A DNA stretch of 64,000 nucleotides from Allobosea sp. (GTDB lineage Bacteria > Pseudomonadota > Alphaproteobacteria > Rhizobiales > Beijerinckiaceae), in contig NZ_JAFKFX010000030.1 of NCBI RefSeq assembly GCF_017308075.1, positions 328,456-392,455 of the forward strand, read 5' to 3'. The position numbers and the translations under genes are program-made. This document shows positions 20,734 through 31,057 of the stretch, one piece after another (positions within the stretch are counted from its first letter, which is position 1; each line of letters begins with the position of its first letter). The notes under the pieces are model-generated. The model did no database searches and was not told the DNA's origin. It saw nothing but the letters and a program-made list of their open reading frames with translations.

Positions 20734-22161
20734 CTACGCAGGCTGGCGTGATGCCGCTGCCTGCATCGCCTCACGGAGCACGCCGTAGATTCGCGGATCG
20801 GCAGACTGCGCCACGTTGAAGCGCATGAAATGCCTTGCCGTCTGCGACAGGCTGAAGGCGTTACCCGGCGCGAGCACGATCCCCTCGGCGAGCGCATGCC
20901 GGGCGATCGCGCCGGCATCGAGCTCGCCCGGCAATCGGCACCACAGGAACAATCCACCGCGCGGCATGAGCCAGGGCTCGATGCCGAGCCCGGCGAGCCG
21001 GCCGGCCGTCTCCGCCATGGCTCGGACGAGCCGCTGGCGCAACCCCTCGACATGCCGGCGATAGCTGCCGTCCTTCAGGAGACCGAGCACCAGTTCGGCC
21101 GCGAGCCGCCCGCCACCGAAGGAGAGCGCGACCTTGAGATCGGTCAGCCCCTCGATCCAATCGGGCCTGGCCGCGATATAGCCGCAGCGCATCGAGGCCG
21201 ACAGCGTCTTCGAGAAGCTGCCGATCTGGATCACCCGCTCCAGCCCGTCGAGCCCGGCGAGCCGCGGTGCGAACTCCGGCTCGAGATCGGCGAAGATGTC
21301 GTCCTCGACGATGGTCAACCCGGCCTGCTCGGCGAGCTTGAGCAGGCGATGCGCGGTCGCGGCCGAAAGCGTCGCGCCGGTCGGATTGTGCAGGGCGGAA
21401 TTGGTGATGTAGAGCCGCGGCCGGTGCTCGGCCAGCGCCTGCGCGAACAGGGCGAGGTCGGGCCCGGCCGGCGTATAGGGCACGCTGACGATCCGGGCGC
21501 GATGAGCCCGCAGCAATGCCTGGAAATTGAAATAGCAGGGGTCGTCGACCAGTACGGTATCGCCGGGCTCGAGCAGGAAACGGCAGACGAGGTCGATCGC
21601 CTGCGTACCGGACTCCGCCAGAACGATCTGCTCGGGCGCCGCCTCGACGCCGCGCTCGGCGAGGCGATGGGCGAGCAGTTGGCGCAGCGCGGGCAGGCCG
21701 AGCGGCGTGCCGTATTCGGCCAGCGTCGCGGCCTCCGCGGTTCCGAGCTTGCGCAACCCGCGACGCAACGATGCTTCCGGCATCCAGTCGGCCGGAAGCC
21801 AGCCGCAACCGGGCCGCAGATCGTCGACCCCGGCATCGAGCGACTGCCTGGAGATCCACAGCGGATCGACCGCCCGGTCGAGCCGCGGCGCGACATCGGC
21901 GAGCGAAAGCGGCGGCAGGCGCCGGACATAGAAGCCGGAGCCCCGCCTGGCCTGGACCGCCCCTTCGGCCGCCAGCCGTTCATAGGCCTCGACCACCGTC
22001 GATTTCGACACACCCATGCTCTCCGCGAGCCCGCGGATCGAGGGAAGCTTCGCGCCCGGCGCCAATGTCCGCCCGGCGATCCGCTGCCGGATCGTCGCCA
22101 TGACGCGCCCGACCAGCGTGTCGCCGGCGACCGGGTCCTTAATCTGTACGGCTTCCAGCAT
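20734..22161 (-). CDS. MocR/PdxR-type regulator (GntR-aminotransferase fusion)
   Basis: 475-residue transcription factor of the MocR class. A GntR winged helix is at about residues 15-85 (KLPSIRGLAESMGVSKSTVVEAYERL). A fold-type I aminotransferase domain follows, with the PLP-binding lysine K318 in GSFSKTLSASMRCGY and supporting residues in NPTG and VEDDIFADLE. In MocR proteins this domain binds PLP or PLP-ligand adducts rather than working as an enzyme. The start is ATG at 22161. It is divergent from an EamA transporter with repeats between them, so the transporter is its likely target. Confidence 0.92.
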   Translation of the reverse strand: MLEAVQIKDPVAGDTLVGRVMATIRQRIAGRTLAPGAKLPSIRGLAESMGVSKSTVVEAYERLAAEGAVQARRGSGFYVRRLPPLSLADVAPRLDRAVDPLWISRQSLDAGVDDLRPGCGWLPADWMPEASLRRGLRKLGTAEAATLAEYGTPLGLPALRQLLAHRLAERGVEAAPEQIVLAESGTQAIDLVCRFLLEPGDTVLVDDPCYFNFQALLRAHRARIVSVPYTPAGPDLALFAQALAEHRPRLYITNSALHNPTGATLSAATAHRLLKLAEQAGLTIVEDDIFADLEPEFAPRLAGLDGLERVIQIGSFSKTLSASMRCGYIAARPDWIEGLTDLKVALSFGGGRLAAELVLGLLKDGSYRRHVEGLRQRLVRAMAETAGRLAGLGIEPWLMPRGGLFLWCRLPGELDAGAIARHALAEGIVLAPGNAFSLSQTARHFMRFNVAQSADPRIYGVLREAMQAAASRQPA

Positions 22162-22165
22162 CAGG

Positions 22166-22193
22166 ACAGTTTGCCTGAACTGTATTGGACTGT
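22166..22193. promoter_or_regulatory. Repeat cluster upstream of the MocR gene
   Basis: ACTGT occurs at 22179-22183 and 22189-22193, a direct repeat with a 10-base step, and its complement ACAGT is at 22166-22170. They begin 5 bases upstream of the regulator start, in the 171-base divergent region. MocR proteins bind direct repeats with helical spacing, so this is a plausible autoregulatory and transporter-control site. Confidence 0.5.
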
Positions 22194-22332
22194 CTCTGGA
22201 AATCTGCGGCATCTCACGCGATGCAGGATGGCGAAATGGCCACCTGTCTTCCACAGCCCTCAGCCTGAGGAGCGATCGCAGATCGCGTCTCGAAAGAGGC
22301 TCGAGGAGAGCGGACCGGCCTACGGAGGCATC

Positions 22333-23196
22333 ATGGATCGAACTGCGAACGGACTGCTCAACGGCTTCATCGGCGTCATCATCTTCAGCGGCTCGCTGCC
22401 GGCGACCCGCGTCGCCGTCGCCGATTTCGATCCAATCTTCCTGACCGTCGCGCGCGCCGCCATCGCCGGGTTGCTCGGCCTCGCCCTCCTGCTCGTGCTC
22501 AGGCAGAAGCGGCCAGAGCCTGCCGACCTGCTGCCGCTCGCGGTGGTCGCGCTCTGCGTCGTCGTCGGCTTTCCACTCCTGACAGCGCTCGCTCTCCAGC
22601 ACGTCACCTCCGCCCATTCCATCGTCTTCGTCGGGCTGCTGCCGCTCGCGACGGCGATCTTCGGCGTTCTGCGCGGCGGCGAGCGTCCGCGACCAGCCTT
22701 CTGGGTCTTCGCCGGCTTCGGCAGCCTCTGCGTCGTCGGCTTCGCCTGGACGCAAGGCTTCGCCGCCTCGCCCGTCGGCGATCTCCTGATGCTCGCCGCC
22801 ATCATCGCCTGCGGCCTCGGCTATGCTGAGGGCGCCCGCCTTTCGCGCCATCTCGGCGGCTGGCAGGTAATCTCCTGGGCGCTGGTCCTGTCCCTGCCGA
22901 TCATGGCCGGGCTCACATTGCTGACACTGCCGGCCTCCTTCGCGCAGGCGGGCATCCCGGCCTGGCTCGGCCTCGCCTATGTCTCGCTGTTCAGCATGCT
23001 GATCGGCTTCGTCTTCTGGTATCGCGGCCTGGTCCAGGGCGGCATCGCCGCGGTCGGCCAACTGCAGTTGCTGCAACCCTTCTTCGGGCTTTTGCTGGCG
23101 GCGCTGCTGCTCGGCGAAACCGTGGGCTGGCAGATGGTGGCGACCTCGATCGCCGTGGTGGCCTGCGTCGCCGGCGCAAGGCGCTTTGCGCGATAG
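22333..23196 (+). CDS. EamA/DMT-family transporter
   Basis: Inner-membrane protein of 287 residues with about ten hydrophobic segments in two repeats, the drug/metabolite transporter layout. It starts MDRTANGLLNGFIGVIIFSG and shows the EamA feature that the second half ends in FFGLLLAALLLGETVG. GGAGG lies 3-4 bases before the ATG at 22333; a much longer upstream frame is only the antisense of the MocR gene. Its control by the divergent PLP-binding regulator suggests export or import of an amino acid, amine or vitamin B6-related compound; this is inference. Confidence 0.88.
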   Translation: MDRTANGLLNGFIGVIIFSGSLPATRVAVADFDPIFLTVARAAIAGLLGLALLLVLRQKRPEPADLLPLAVVALCVVVGFPLLTALALQHVTSAHSIVFVGLLPLATAIFGVLRGGERPRPAFWVFAGFGSLCVVGFAWTQGFAASPVGDLLMLAAIIACGLGYAEGARLSRHLGGWQVISWALVLSLPIMAGLTLLTLPASFAQAGIPAWLGLAYVSLFSMLIGFVFWYRGLVQGGIAAVGQLQLLQPFFGLLLAALLLGETVGWQMVATSIAVVACVAGARRFAR

Positions 23197-23208
23197 CGCC
23201 GGCCCCGT

Positions 23209-23808
23209 TCAGCCCTGCATCGGCTTCAGCAGGACGACCGGGTCGCCGGGCGCGATCTGCCCCGGCAGATCGACCGAGAGCACGAGACCGCGCAGGCGCG
23301 CCGCCGCCTTGACGAAGGCGAACTCCAACTCCGGCCGGCCGGCGGCAGCCGCGACGGCTCGTCCCGACAGCCGGCAGGGCGCGTTATAGGCCTCGACCCG
23401 AAGCACAGCCGTGCCGTCGAAGCGCCCCTTGCCGCCCCAGGCGCCGCCGATCGCGAGGCGACTGCCGGGCATGATCCGCGAAAACCCCGGCAGCCCCTCG
23501 ACCAGGAGGTTGCCGCCGAGCCATTGCGGCGGCAGCGCTTCGATTGCGAGCGCGGCGGCGACCTCGGCGAGTTCGTCCGGACACAGCGCCGACAGCTGGC
23601 GATCGTTGCGCAGCGTTATCCCGCGCGGCAGCCAGGGCTCGCGCGCCCCGGCGCGACGAAACGCGCCGTAATGGCGGCTGCCGGGGATGCCATGATGATC
23701 GAGATCGATGTGACGGACGGGCGCCGTGATGAAGGCCGCACCGAAGCGCGCCGCCTGCACCGTCCGCAGGACTGCCGCAAGCCTGCCGCTTGCGAGCACG
23801 GCCGTCAT
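23209..23808 (-). CDS. MOSC-domain protein
   Basis: 199-residue protein that looks like a MOSC domain, the fold of molybdenum cofactor sulfurase C-termini and YiiM. The conserved pieces are DHHGIPGSRHYGAFRRAG, GGNLLVEGLPGFSRIMPGSRL (given here as GGNLLVEGLPGF and MPGSRL) and a cysteine in AYNAPCRLSGRAV in the place of the conserved MOSC cysteine. Such proteins transfer or handle sulfur for metal clusters or act with molybdenum enzymes. It lies 46 bases downstream of cspA on the same strand and converges with the EamA gene. No signal or membrane segment is seen. Confidence 0.8.
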   Translation of the reverse strand: MTAVLASGRLAAVLRTVQAARFGAAFITAPVRHIDLDHHGIPGSRHYGAFRRAGAREPWLPRGITLRNDRQLSALCPDELAEVAAALAIEALPPQWLGGNLLVEGLPGFSRIMPGSRLAIGGAWGGKGRFDGTAVLRVEAYNAPCRLSGRAVAAAAGRPELEFAFVKAAARLRGLVLSVDLPGQIAPGDPVVLLKPMQG

Positions 23809-23854
23809 CGCGGCCGGGGCGGCGGGGGCCTCGCCGTTCTCATGGGCCAGCCGG

Positions 23855-24058
23855 TCAGAGCAGCTTGAGCGCGCCGGCCGCTGTTTTGCCCCGTTCGGTC
23901 TTGAGCTCGAACGAGACTTTTTGTCCTTCGGTCAGCGTCAACATCCCCGCTTCCTTGACGGCCGTGACGTGCACGAACACGTCCTTGCCGCCATCAGAGG
24001 GCTGAATGAAGCCAAAGCCTTTCTCGGTATTGAACCACTTCACGGTTCCGGTCGCCAT
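23855..24058 (-). CDS. Cold-shock protein, CspA family
   Basis: 67-residue single-stranded nucleic-acid chaperone. It has both RNA-binding motifs: KGFGFIQP (RNP1) and VFVHVTAV (RNP2), preceded by [11 protein letters not shown] at 24058 is chosen because AAAGGA lies about 7 bases upstream and the family starts here; an ATG at 24082 adds eight residues. The leader upstream contains a strong stem-loop at 24093-24122. Confidence 0.95.
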   Translation of the reverse strand: MATGTVKWFNTEKGFGFIQPSDGGKDVFVHVTAVKEAGMLTLTEGQKVSFELKTERGKTAAGALKLL

Positions 24059-24092
24059 CGCCGCATCCTTTGGAGCATCCATGGTCTCGCGA

Positions 24093-24122
24093 GGCCCCCT
24101 GGAGACTTGCTCTCCAGGGGCC
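24093..24122 (-). promoter_or_regulatory. Stem-loop in the cspA leader
   Basis: GGCCCCCTGGAGA (24093-24105) pairs with TCTCCAGGGGCC (24111-24122) with one bulged C and a 5-base loop. It lies 35-64 bases upstream of the cspA start and about 75 bases after the GH3 gene on the same strand. With no T run after it, a leader structure is more likely than an intrinsic terminator. Cold-shock mRNAs often have structured leaders. Confidence 0.5.
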
Positions 24123-24194
24123 GCGCCAATCGAGAATTGACCGAAAACGAATGCTTGTCGAGATCAAAGCATTGGCAATTAAAGTGGACCCCCT

Positions 24195-26393
24195 TCAGGG
24201 TTTCGTGAGTTCGAACCGGGTCTTAGCCTCGGCCAGAGACGAGCCGCCGAGATAGACTTCGACCAACCCGGGATCGATCCGGTAACGGCCGGCGTCGTCA
24301 TGGGCGCCGAGCGTGCCGGCCTCGAGCCGGAAGGTCACCGTCTTCGTCTCACCGGCCTTCAGGAAGACCTTCTCGAAGCCCTTGAGCTGCCGCAGCGGCC
24401 GCGACCGCTCGGCCACAGGCTGGCGAACATAGAGCTGAGCCACCTCCTGCCCGTCGCGCTCGCTCCGGTTGCTCACCTCGACGGCGATCTCGACGGCGCC
24501 GTTCATCGCCACCTTCTCGCGCGAGACACGCGGATTGGCATAGGTGAAGCGGCTATAGGACAGGCCGAAGCCGAACGGGTAGAGCGCCTCATTGGCCTCG
24601 TCCATGAAGATCGATTCATAGCGCTGGCGGATCTTCTGCGGCCGGCCGGTGGGCAACTGGTCGTAATAGACTGGAATCTGCCCGACCGAGCGCGGGAAGC
24701 TCATCGGCACCCGTCCGGCGGGATTGACCTTGCCGGCCAGCACCTCGGCGATGGCCGCGCGCCCCTCGGTGCCGCCATGGAAGGTCTGGACGATCGCCGC
24801 GACATGCTTGTCGGCCCAGGTGAGGACCAGCGGCCGCCCCGTCGCCAGGACCAGCACCACCGGCTTGCCGGTCGAAACCAGCGCCGCGAGCAGCTCCTGC
24901 TGCACGCCCGGCAGGCCGAGATCGGTGCGCGAGGCGCCCTCGCCCATGAACTCGCAATCCTCGCCGAGCATGGCGACGACGAGGTCCGCGGCGGCAGCAG
25001 CCTTCACGGCCGCCTCCTTGTCCTTGAACTCGGTGCCGCAATTCCTGGTGAAGGCGGGTTCGTAAGCGACCGTGACATCGGCCGGCAGCTGCTCGCGCAG
25101 CGCATCCGGCAGCGGCTGGACCAGGCGGCGGCCGAGACCGGCCGGATCGGTCCAGACCCGCTCGTCCTCAGGCACCGCCATGGCGCCGATCACCGCGACC
25201 GACTTCACCGAAGGCGCGATCGGCAGCGTCGCCTTGTCGTTCTTGAGCAGGATGACGCCCTCGCGCGCCGCCTGCCGCGCAACCTTGCGGGCCTCTTCCG
25301 TCTGCATCAGCGAGGGCGCTGCAGCGACGTCGACATCGCCGCGCTCGAACAGGCCGAGATGGTACTTGACCCGGAGAACGCGTCGCACCGCCTCGTCGAG
25401 GGCCTTCACCGGCACCCGTCCGGCCTTCACCTCATTGGCGAGGTGCTTGTGATAGACGTCGCCCATCATGTCCATGTCGATGCCGGCGAGCAGCGCCTTG
25501 CGCGCCGCCTCGGCATCGTCCTTGGCGATGCCGTGCAGGCGCAATTCGGTGATCGAGCCGAAATCCGAGGTTACGAAACCGCGAAAGCCCCATTTGCCGC
25601 GCAGGAGGTCGGTCAGCATGCCGCGATGGGCCGTGGCCGGCATGCCGTTCAGCGCGTTGAAGGCCGCCATCGCCGTCATCGCGCCGGCCTGGAAGGCGGC
25701 CTTGAAGGGCGGCAGGTGCAGATCGTGTAGCTGGCTCAGCGGAATCCAGGTCGAATTGTAGTCGCGCCCGGCCTCGCCCGCGCCATAACCGACGAAATGC
25801 TTGACGCTCGCCGCCACCCCGCCGCGCTGATAGCCGCTTGTGCGCGCCGCCGCGACGACGCTGGCGAGATGGACGTCCTCGCCGGCGCCTTCCAGCACCC
25901 GGCCCCAGCGCGGATCGCGCGACATGTCGACCATCGGCGCGAAGGTCCAGTTGATGCCGGCGGCGCTCGCCTCGCGCCCGGTCCAATAGGCCGCCTGCTC
26001 GATCAGTTGCGGGTTCCAGCTCGCCGCCTGGCCGAGCGGCAGCGGAAAATAGGTCGAGAAGCCGTGGACCGCGTCGAGCCCGATGATCAGCGGAATCTTC
26101 AGCCGCGACTGGCGCACCGCTTCCTGGACCTGCCGGACCTCCTGCGGCACGACGAAGTTCATCACCGCACCCATCCGGCCGGCCTTGACCTGATTGATGT
26201 CGAAGCCCTCGCCGCGGCCGGAGAGGTGGAGCTGGCCGACCTTCTCCTCCAGCGTCATCTTGCCGATGAGCGCATCGACCTTGCGCTCGATCGCGGCGGC
26301 CTCGGGGCCGGTCTTCCAGCCGACCCCCTGCTGGGCGAAAGCGATGGTGGCGAAGCCGCAGGTCAGGAGTGCAGCAAAGAGCCGCAGAATCAT
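24195..26393 (-). CDS. bglX: Periplasmic beta-glucosidase, glycoside hydrolase family 3
   Basis: 732-residue exported GH3 enzyme, BglX type, that releases glucose from the non-reducing end of beta-glucosides. The signal peptide MILRLFAALLTCGFATIAFA ends near residue 20. The N-terminal barrel has the substrate segment KHFVGYGAGEAGRDYN and the nucleophile aspartate in GFVTSDFGSI, near residue 275. The second alpha/beta sandwich domain and a C-terminal fibronectin-III-like domain (from about 640, VEVSNRSERDGQEVAQLYV) complete the usual order. Length is normal. It is monocistronic, with cspA downstream and YitT divergent. Confidence 0.95.
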   Translation of the reverse strand: MILRLFAALLTCGFATIAFAQQGVGWKTGPEAAAIERKVDALIGKMTLEEKVGQLHLSGRGEGFDINQVKAGRMGAVMNFVVPQEVRQVQEAVRQSRLKIPLIIGLDAVHGFSTYFPLPLGQAASWNPQLIEQAAYWTGREASAAGINWTFAPMVDMSRDPRWGRVLEGAGEDVHLASVVAAARTSGYQRGGVAASVKHFVGYGAGEAGRDYNSTWIPLSQLHDLHLPPFKAAFQAGAMTAMAAFNALNGMPATAHRGMLTDLLRGKWGFRGFVTSDFGSITELRLHGIAKDDAEAARKALLAGIDMDMMGDVYHKHLANEVKAGRVPVKALDEAVRRVLRVKYHLGLFERGDVDVAAAPSLMQTEEARKVARQAAREGVILLKNDKATLPIAPSVKSVAVIGAMAVPEDERVWTDPAGLGRRLVQPLPDALREQLPADVTVAYEPAFTRNCGTEFKDKEAAVKAAAAADLVVAMLGEDCEFMGEGASRTDLGLPGVQQELLAALVSTGKPVVLVLATGRPLVLTWADKHVAAIVQTFHGGTEGRAAIAEVLAGKVNPAGRVPMSFPRSVGQIPVYYDQLPTGRPQKIRQRYESIFMDEANEALYPFGFGLSYSRFTYANPRVSREKVAMNGAVEIAVEVSNRSERDGQEVAQLYVRQPVAERSRPLRQLKGFEKVFLKAGETKTVTFRLEAGTLGAHDDAGRYRIDPGLVEVYLGGSSLAEAKTRFELTKP

Positions 26394-26511
26394 GTCGAAG
26401 CCTTGTGCTTGCTCGGAAGGTCGGGCGCCCGGTACAGGATCGGCGCGGATGGCTCAACCATTGCTTCGCCGCCGGGCCATGAACGGAAGCTGAAGCGCGA
26501 CGCGTCGACGG

Positions 26512-27138
26512 ATGGCAAAGATGACGATCGGCACGGGCGCGGCGAATCGGCACCGCTTTTATGAAGACGCAATCGCGATGCTGCTCGGCGCCATGCTGAT
26601 CAGCCTGGGCGTCGCGCTCTACGCCAAGGCGACGCTGGTAACCGGTGGCCTCGCCGGCCTCGCGCTCCTGGTCGAGGCGGCGGGCGGCCCGTCCTTCTCC
26701 GCCGGCTTCTTCCTTTTGAACCTGCCCTTCTACTGGCTTGCCCTGCTGCGCATGGGCCGCGCCTACACGCTGCGAACCTTCCTCGCCGTCGCGCTGGTCT
26801 CGGGCCTGAGCTGGGCGACGCCGCAACTGATCCGGATCGAACAGGTCGAGCCCTTCTATGCAGCGATCGCCGGCGGCTCGCTGATGGGCATCGGCATGCT
26901 GGTGCTGTTCCGGCACCGCACCGGGCTCGGCGGCGTCAACGTGCTCGCCGCCTATCTGCAGGAGCGCCATGGGCTGCGCGCCGGCTGGGTCCAACTCGGC
27001 ATCGATGCCGCGATCCTCGCCGCCGCCGCTTTCGTGCTGCCGCTGGACAAGGTGGCATTGTCGCTGGTCGGCGCCTTCGTGCTCAATCTCAACCTCGCGA
27101 TCAACCACAAGCCGGGCCGCTATCTCGGCGTGACATGA
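26512..27138 (+). CDS. YitT-family membrane protein
   Basis: 208-residue integral membrane protein with about five to six hydrophobic segments. The sequence ISLGVALYAKATLVTGGLAGLALL and HRTGLGGVNVLAAYLQE (split by function: TGGLAGLALL, GLGGVNVLA) resembles the YitT/YczE family, whose transport or regulatory role is not established. The start may be ATG at 26512 or 26521. It is divergent from bglX and is followed by the FMN hydroxyacid dehydrogenase gene about 70 bases later. Confidence 0.75.
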   Translation: MAKMTIGTGAANRHRFYEDAIAMLLGAMLISLGVALYAKATLVTGGLAGLALLVEAAGGPSFSAGFFLLNLPFYWLALLRMGRAYTLRTFLAVALVSGLSWATPQLIRIEQVEPFYAAIAGGSLMGIGMLVLFRHRTGLGGVNVLAAYLQERHGLRAGWVQLGIDAAILAAAAFVLPLDKVALSLVGAFVLNLNLAINHKPGRYLGVT

Positions 27139-27207
27139 CGCTGCGGTTGCCTCCCGCGACATTCCATGCGACCGAGCGGGGCGACGACAATGCGCGATGA
27201 GGCGACC

Positions 27208-28380
27208 ATGGCCCAGCTCTTGACCATCGAAGACCTGCGTATCCAGGCGAAGCGCCGCGTGCCGCGCATGTTCTACGACTACGCCGATTCAGGGGCCTGG
27301 ACCGAGGGCACCTACCGCGCCAACGAGACCGACTTCGCCAAGGTCAAGCTGCGCCAGCGGGTCGCTGTCGACATGACCAACCGCACCTTGGCCTCGACCA
27401 TGATCGGCCAGCCCGTTTCGATGCCGGTCGCGCTCGCTCCCACCGGCCTGACCGGCATGCAGCACGCCGATGGCGAAATCCTCGCCGCCCGCGCCGCACA
27501 CAAGGCCGGCGTCCCCTTCACGCTCTCCACGATGAGCATCTGCTCGCTGGAGGACATCGCCAACCATGTCGGCTCGCCCTTCTGGTTCCAGCTCTATGTG
27601 ATGCGCGACCGCGACTTCATCGCCCGGCTGATCCAGCGCGCCAAGGCCGCCGGCTGCTCGGCGCTGGTGCTGACGCTCGACCTGCAGATCCTCGGCCAGC
27701 GCCACAAGGACATCCGCAACGGCCTCTCGGCCCCGCCGAAGCCGACCATCGCCAACATGATCAATCTGGCGACGAAGCCGCGCTGGTGCCTGCAGATGCT
27801 GGACACGCCGCGCCGGACCTTCGGCAACATCGTCGGCCATGCCAAGGGCGTCGGCGACCTGTCCTCGCTCTCCTCGTGGACCGCCGAGCAGTTCGACCCG
27901 CAGCTCGACTGGGACGACGTGCAGTGGATCAAGGACCAATGGGGCGGCAAGCTGATCCTGAAGGGCATCCTCGATCCCGAGGATGCTGAGCTCGCCGTGA
28001 AGAGCGGTGCGGATGCGCTGATCGTCTCCAACCATGGCGGCCGCCAGCTCGACGGCGCCCTGTCCTCGATCGAGGCCCTGCCGGCGATCGTCGATGCGGT
28101 CGGCGGGCGCACCGAGATCCTGTTCGATGGCGGCATCCGCTCGGGGCAGGACGTCATCAAGGCGCTGGCGCTCGGCGCACACGGCACCTTCATCGGCCGC
28201 GCCTTCCTCTATGGCCTCGGCGCCATGGGAGAGGCCGGTGTCACCCGCTGCCTCGACATCATCCGCAAGGAACTCGACGTCACCATGGCGCTCTGCGGCA
28301 AGCGCGACATCAACACGATCGACGAGAACATCCTCGTCGGCGGGCGCGAAGAGGCGCTGCGGCGGCTTGCCGCCGGCTGA
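27208..28380 (+). CDS. FMN-dependent alpha-hydroxy-acid dehydrogenase
   Basis: 390-residue member of the L-lactate dehydrogenase/glycolate oxidase family. It opens with LTIEDLRIQAKRRVPRMFYDY, has the FMN-binding tyrosine region ALAPTGLTG and the catalytic base histidine H276 in SNHGGRQLDGA, and the arginine in GGIRSGQDVIKAL. It lacks a membrane segment, so it is probably cytosolic or peripheral. ATG at 27208 is chosen because GAGG lies 5 bases upstream; ATG at 27190 is the alternative. The exact hydroxyacid is not determined. A strong terminator follows. Confidence 0.92.
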   Translation: MAQLLTIEDLRIQAKRRVPRMFYDYADSGAWTEGTYRANETDFAKVKLRQRVAVDMTNRTLASTMIGQPVSMPVALAPTGLTGMQHADGEILAARAAHKAGVPFTLSTMSICSLEDIANHVGSPFWFQLYVMRDRDFIARLIQRAKAAGCSALVLTLDLQILGQRHKDIRNGLSAPPKPTIANMINLATKPRWCLQMLDTPRRTFGNIVGHAKGVGDLSSLSSWTAEQFDPQLDWDDVQWIKDQWGGKLILKGILDPEDAELAVKSGADALIVSNHGGRQLDGALSSIEALPAIVDAVGGRTEILFDGGIRSGQDVIKALALGAHGTFIGRAFLYGLGAMGEAGVTRCLDIIRKELDVTMALCGKRDINTIDENILVGGREEALRRLAAG

Positions 28381-28420
28381 CGCCTGCCGAAGCCGGCGCA
28401 GTCGCGGGCTCCGAAAAGCA

Positions 28421-28456
28421 AAGACCGGCCGCGCCGAAAGCGCCGCCGGTCTTTTT
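28421..28456 (+). terminator. Intrinsic terminator after the hydroxyacid dehydrogenase
   Basis: AAGACCGGC at 28421-28429 pairs with GCCGGTCTT at 28444-28452 around a 14-base loop with further internal pairing (GCGCC). T residues follow directly (CTTTTTG). It lies 41 bases after the stop and faces the ettA gene on the other strand. Confidence 0.85.
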
Positions 28457-28578
28457 GTCTGTGCATCCGGCCGGATAGGGCGTCAGGCCCTTACGCCGCG
28501 CTGGCAAGCCGACACCATTGCGCAACCGCCGCTCCGCCTACCTTCCGGGAGACGCGGGAGCGGCGGCGAGCTTTTGCC

Positions 28579-30231
<1,653 letters not shown>

Positions 30232-30416
30232 AGAGGTGCGAACTCCGCTCCGGGCGTGATGGCCTGAGGCTTTCGGGAAATCTGCCGCGTATGTAGCGAC
30301 AGGGGCAGCGGGCCGCAACCGGCGCGCGATGCCTCGCCGGGCGCACAGAGCGCAACGCGCGCTTCCGCCGAGCCGCGCCGCCGCCTATGAACGCTGCGAG
30401 GGCGGAGGGACTGGCG

Positions 30417-30956
30417 GTGGCGGCTTCGAACAGCAAGGGCGTGATCGAACTGCGCCTGACCGACGGTGCGCAGCTCTTCAACAATCTCGACCCGTTTCCC
30501 TTCCGCGAGCGCGATCTCTCGGCCGAGGCCGAGCACTACATCGTCGAATGGGCGGAGGAGTTGCCGAAGAAGCAGCCGATCGAGATCGTGGTCCACCTGC
30601 AATCATCCGGTTCGGCACCTGATCCCGCCGCCCATATTCCAGCCGCGATCACCGGCTGGTTCCGGACCAAGGAGCGCGACGAAGCCCGCGCCATCCGCCA
30701 ACTCTTCCACGACGGGCGCCTCGCCTTCCTGATCGGCCTGGCCGGGCTCTCGCTCTGCATGGCGCTGATCTGGTTGCTGACTCAGGCCTTCGAAGGCGCG
30801 TTCATGCGGGTCGTCCAGGAGAGCCTCGTCATCGTCGGCTGGGTGGTGATCTGGCGGCCGGCCGAGATGTTCCTCTACGACTGGGTGCCGCTGCTGCGGC
30901 GCAAGACCCTGTACCGCCGCCTCGCCGATGCGACGGTGACGGTCCGGACCGGCTGA
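30417..30956 (+). CDS. Conserved hypothetical membrane protein
   Basis: 179-residue protein with a soluble N-terminal part (about residues 1-90; VIELRLTDGAQLFNNLDPFPFRERDL is reported here only in its start VIELRLTDGAQLFNNLDPFP) and two hydrophobic segments near residues 110-130 and 138-158. It ends in a basic cytoplasmic tail. GTG at 30417 is preferred because GGAGGGA lies 6 bases upstream; an ATG at 30387 is possible. It is divergent from ettA. I do not recognise the family; a stress- or envelope-related role cannot be read from the sequence. Confidence 0.75.
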   Translation: MAASNSKGVIELRLTDGAQLFNNLDPFPFRERDLSAEAEHYIVEWAEELPKKQPIEIVVHLQSSGSAPDPAAHIPAAITGWFRTKERDEARAIRQLFHDGRLAFLIGLAGLSLCMALIWLLTQAFEGAFMRVVQESLVIVGWVVIWRPAEMFLYDWVPLLRRKTLYRRLADATVTVRTG

Positions 30957-31057
30957 AGCAGGCGAAGTCACGAAACCGCCAGAGCGCGCCGCCGGACTTT
31001 TCACGGCCCGGCTTTTGCCTGAAGCTCTGCCATGTCGGCAGAGACGGAGCGCTTGCG

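Noticed and set aside
20830-22332. Extension of the EamA transporter frame 501 codons upstream
   Set aside because: This part is antisense to the MocR gene and has no membrane segments. The transporter starts at 22333 with a ribosome site just before it.
31025-31043. Small hairpin CTCTGCC/GGCAGAG before the UlaG-like gene
   Set aside because: Seven pairs with no T run, and the position near the ribosome site does not fit a terminator. It is too small to argue for a function.
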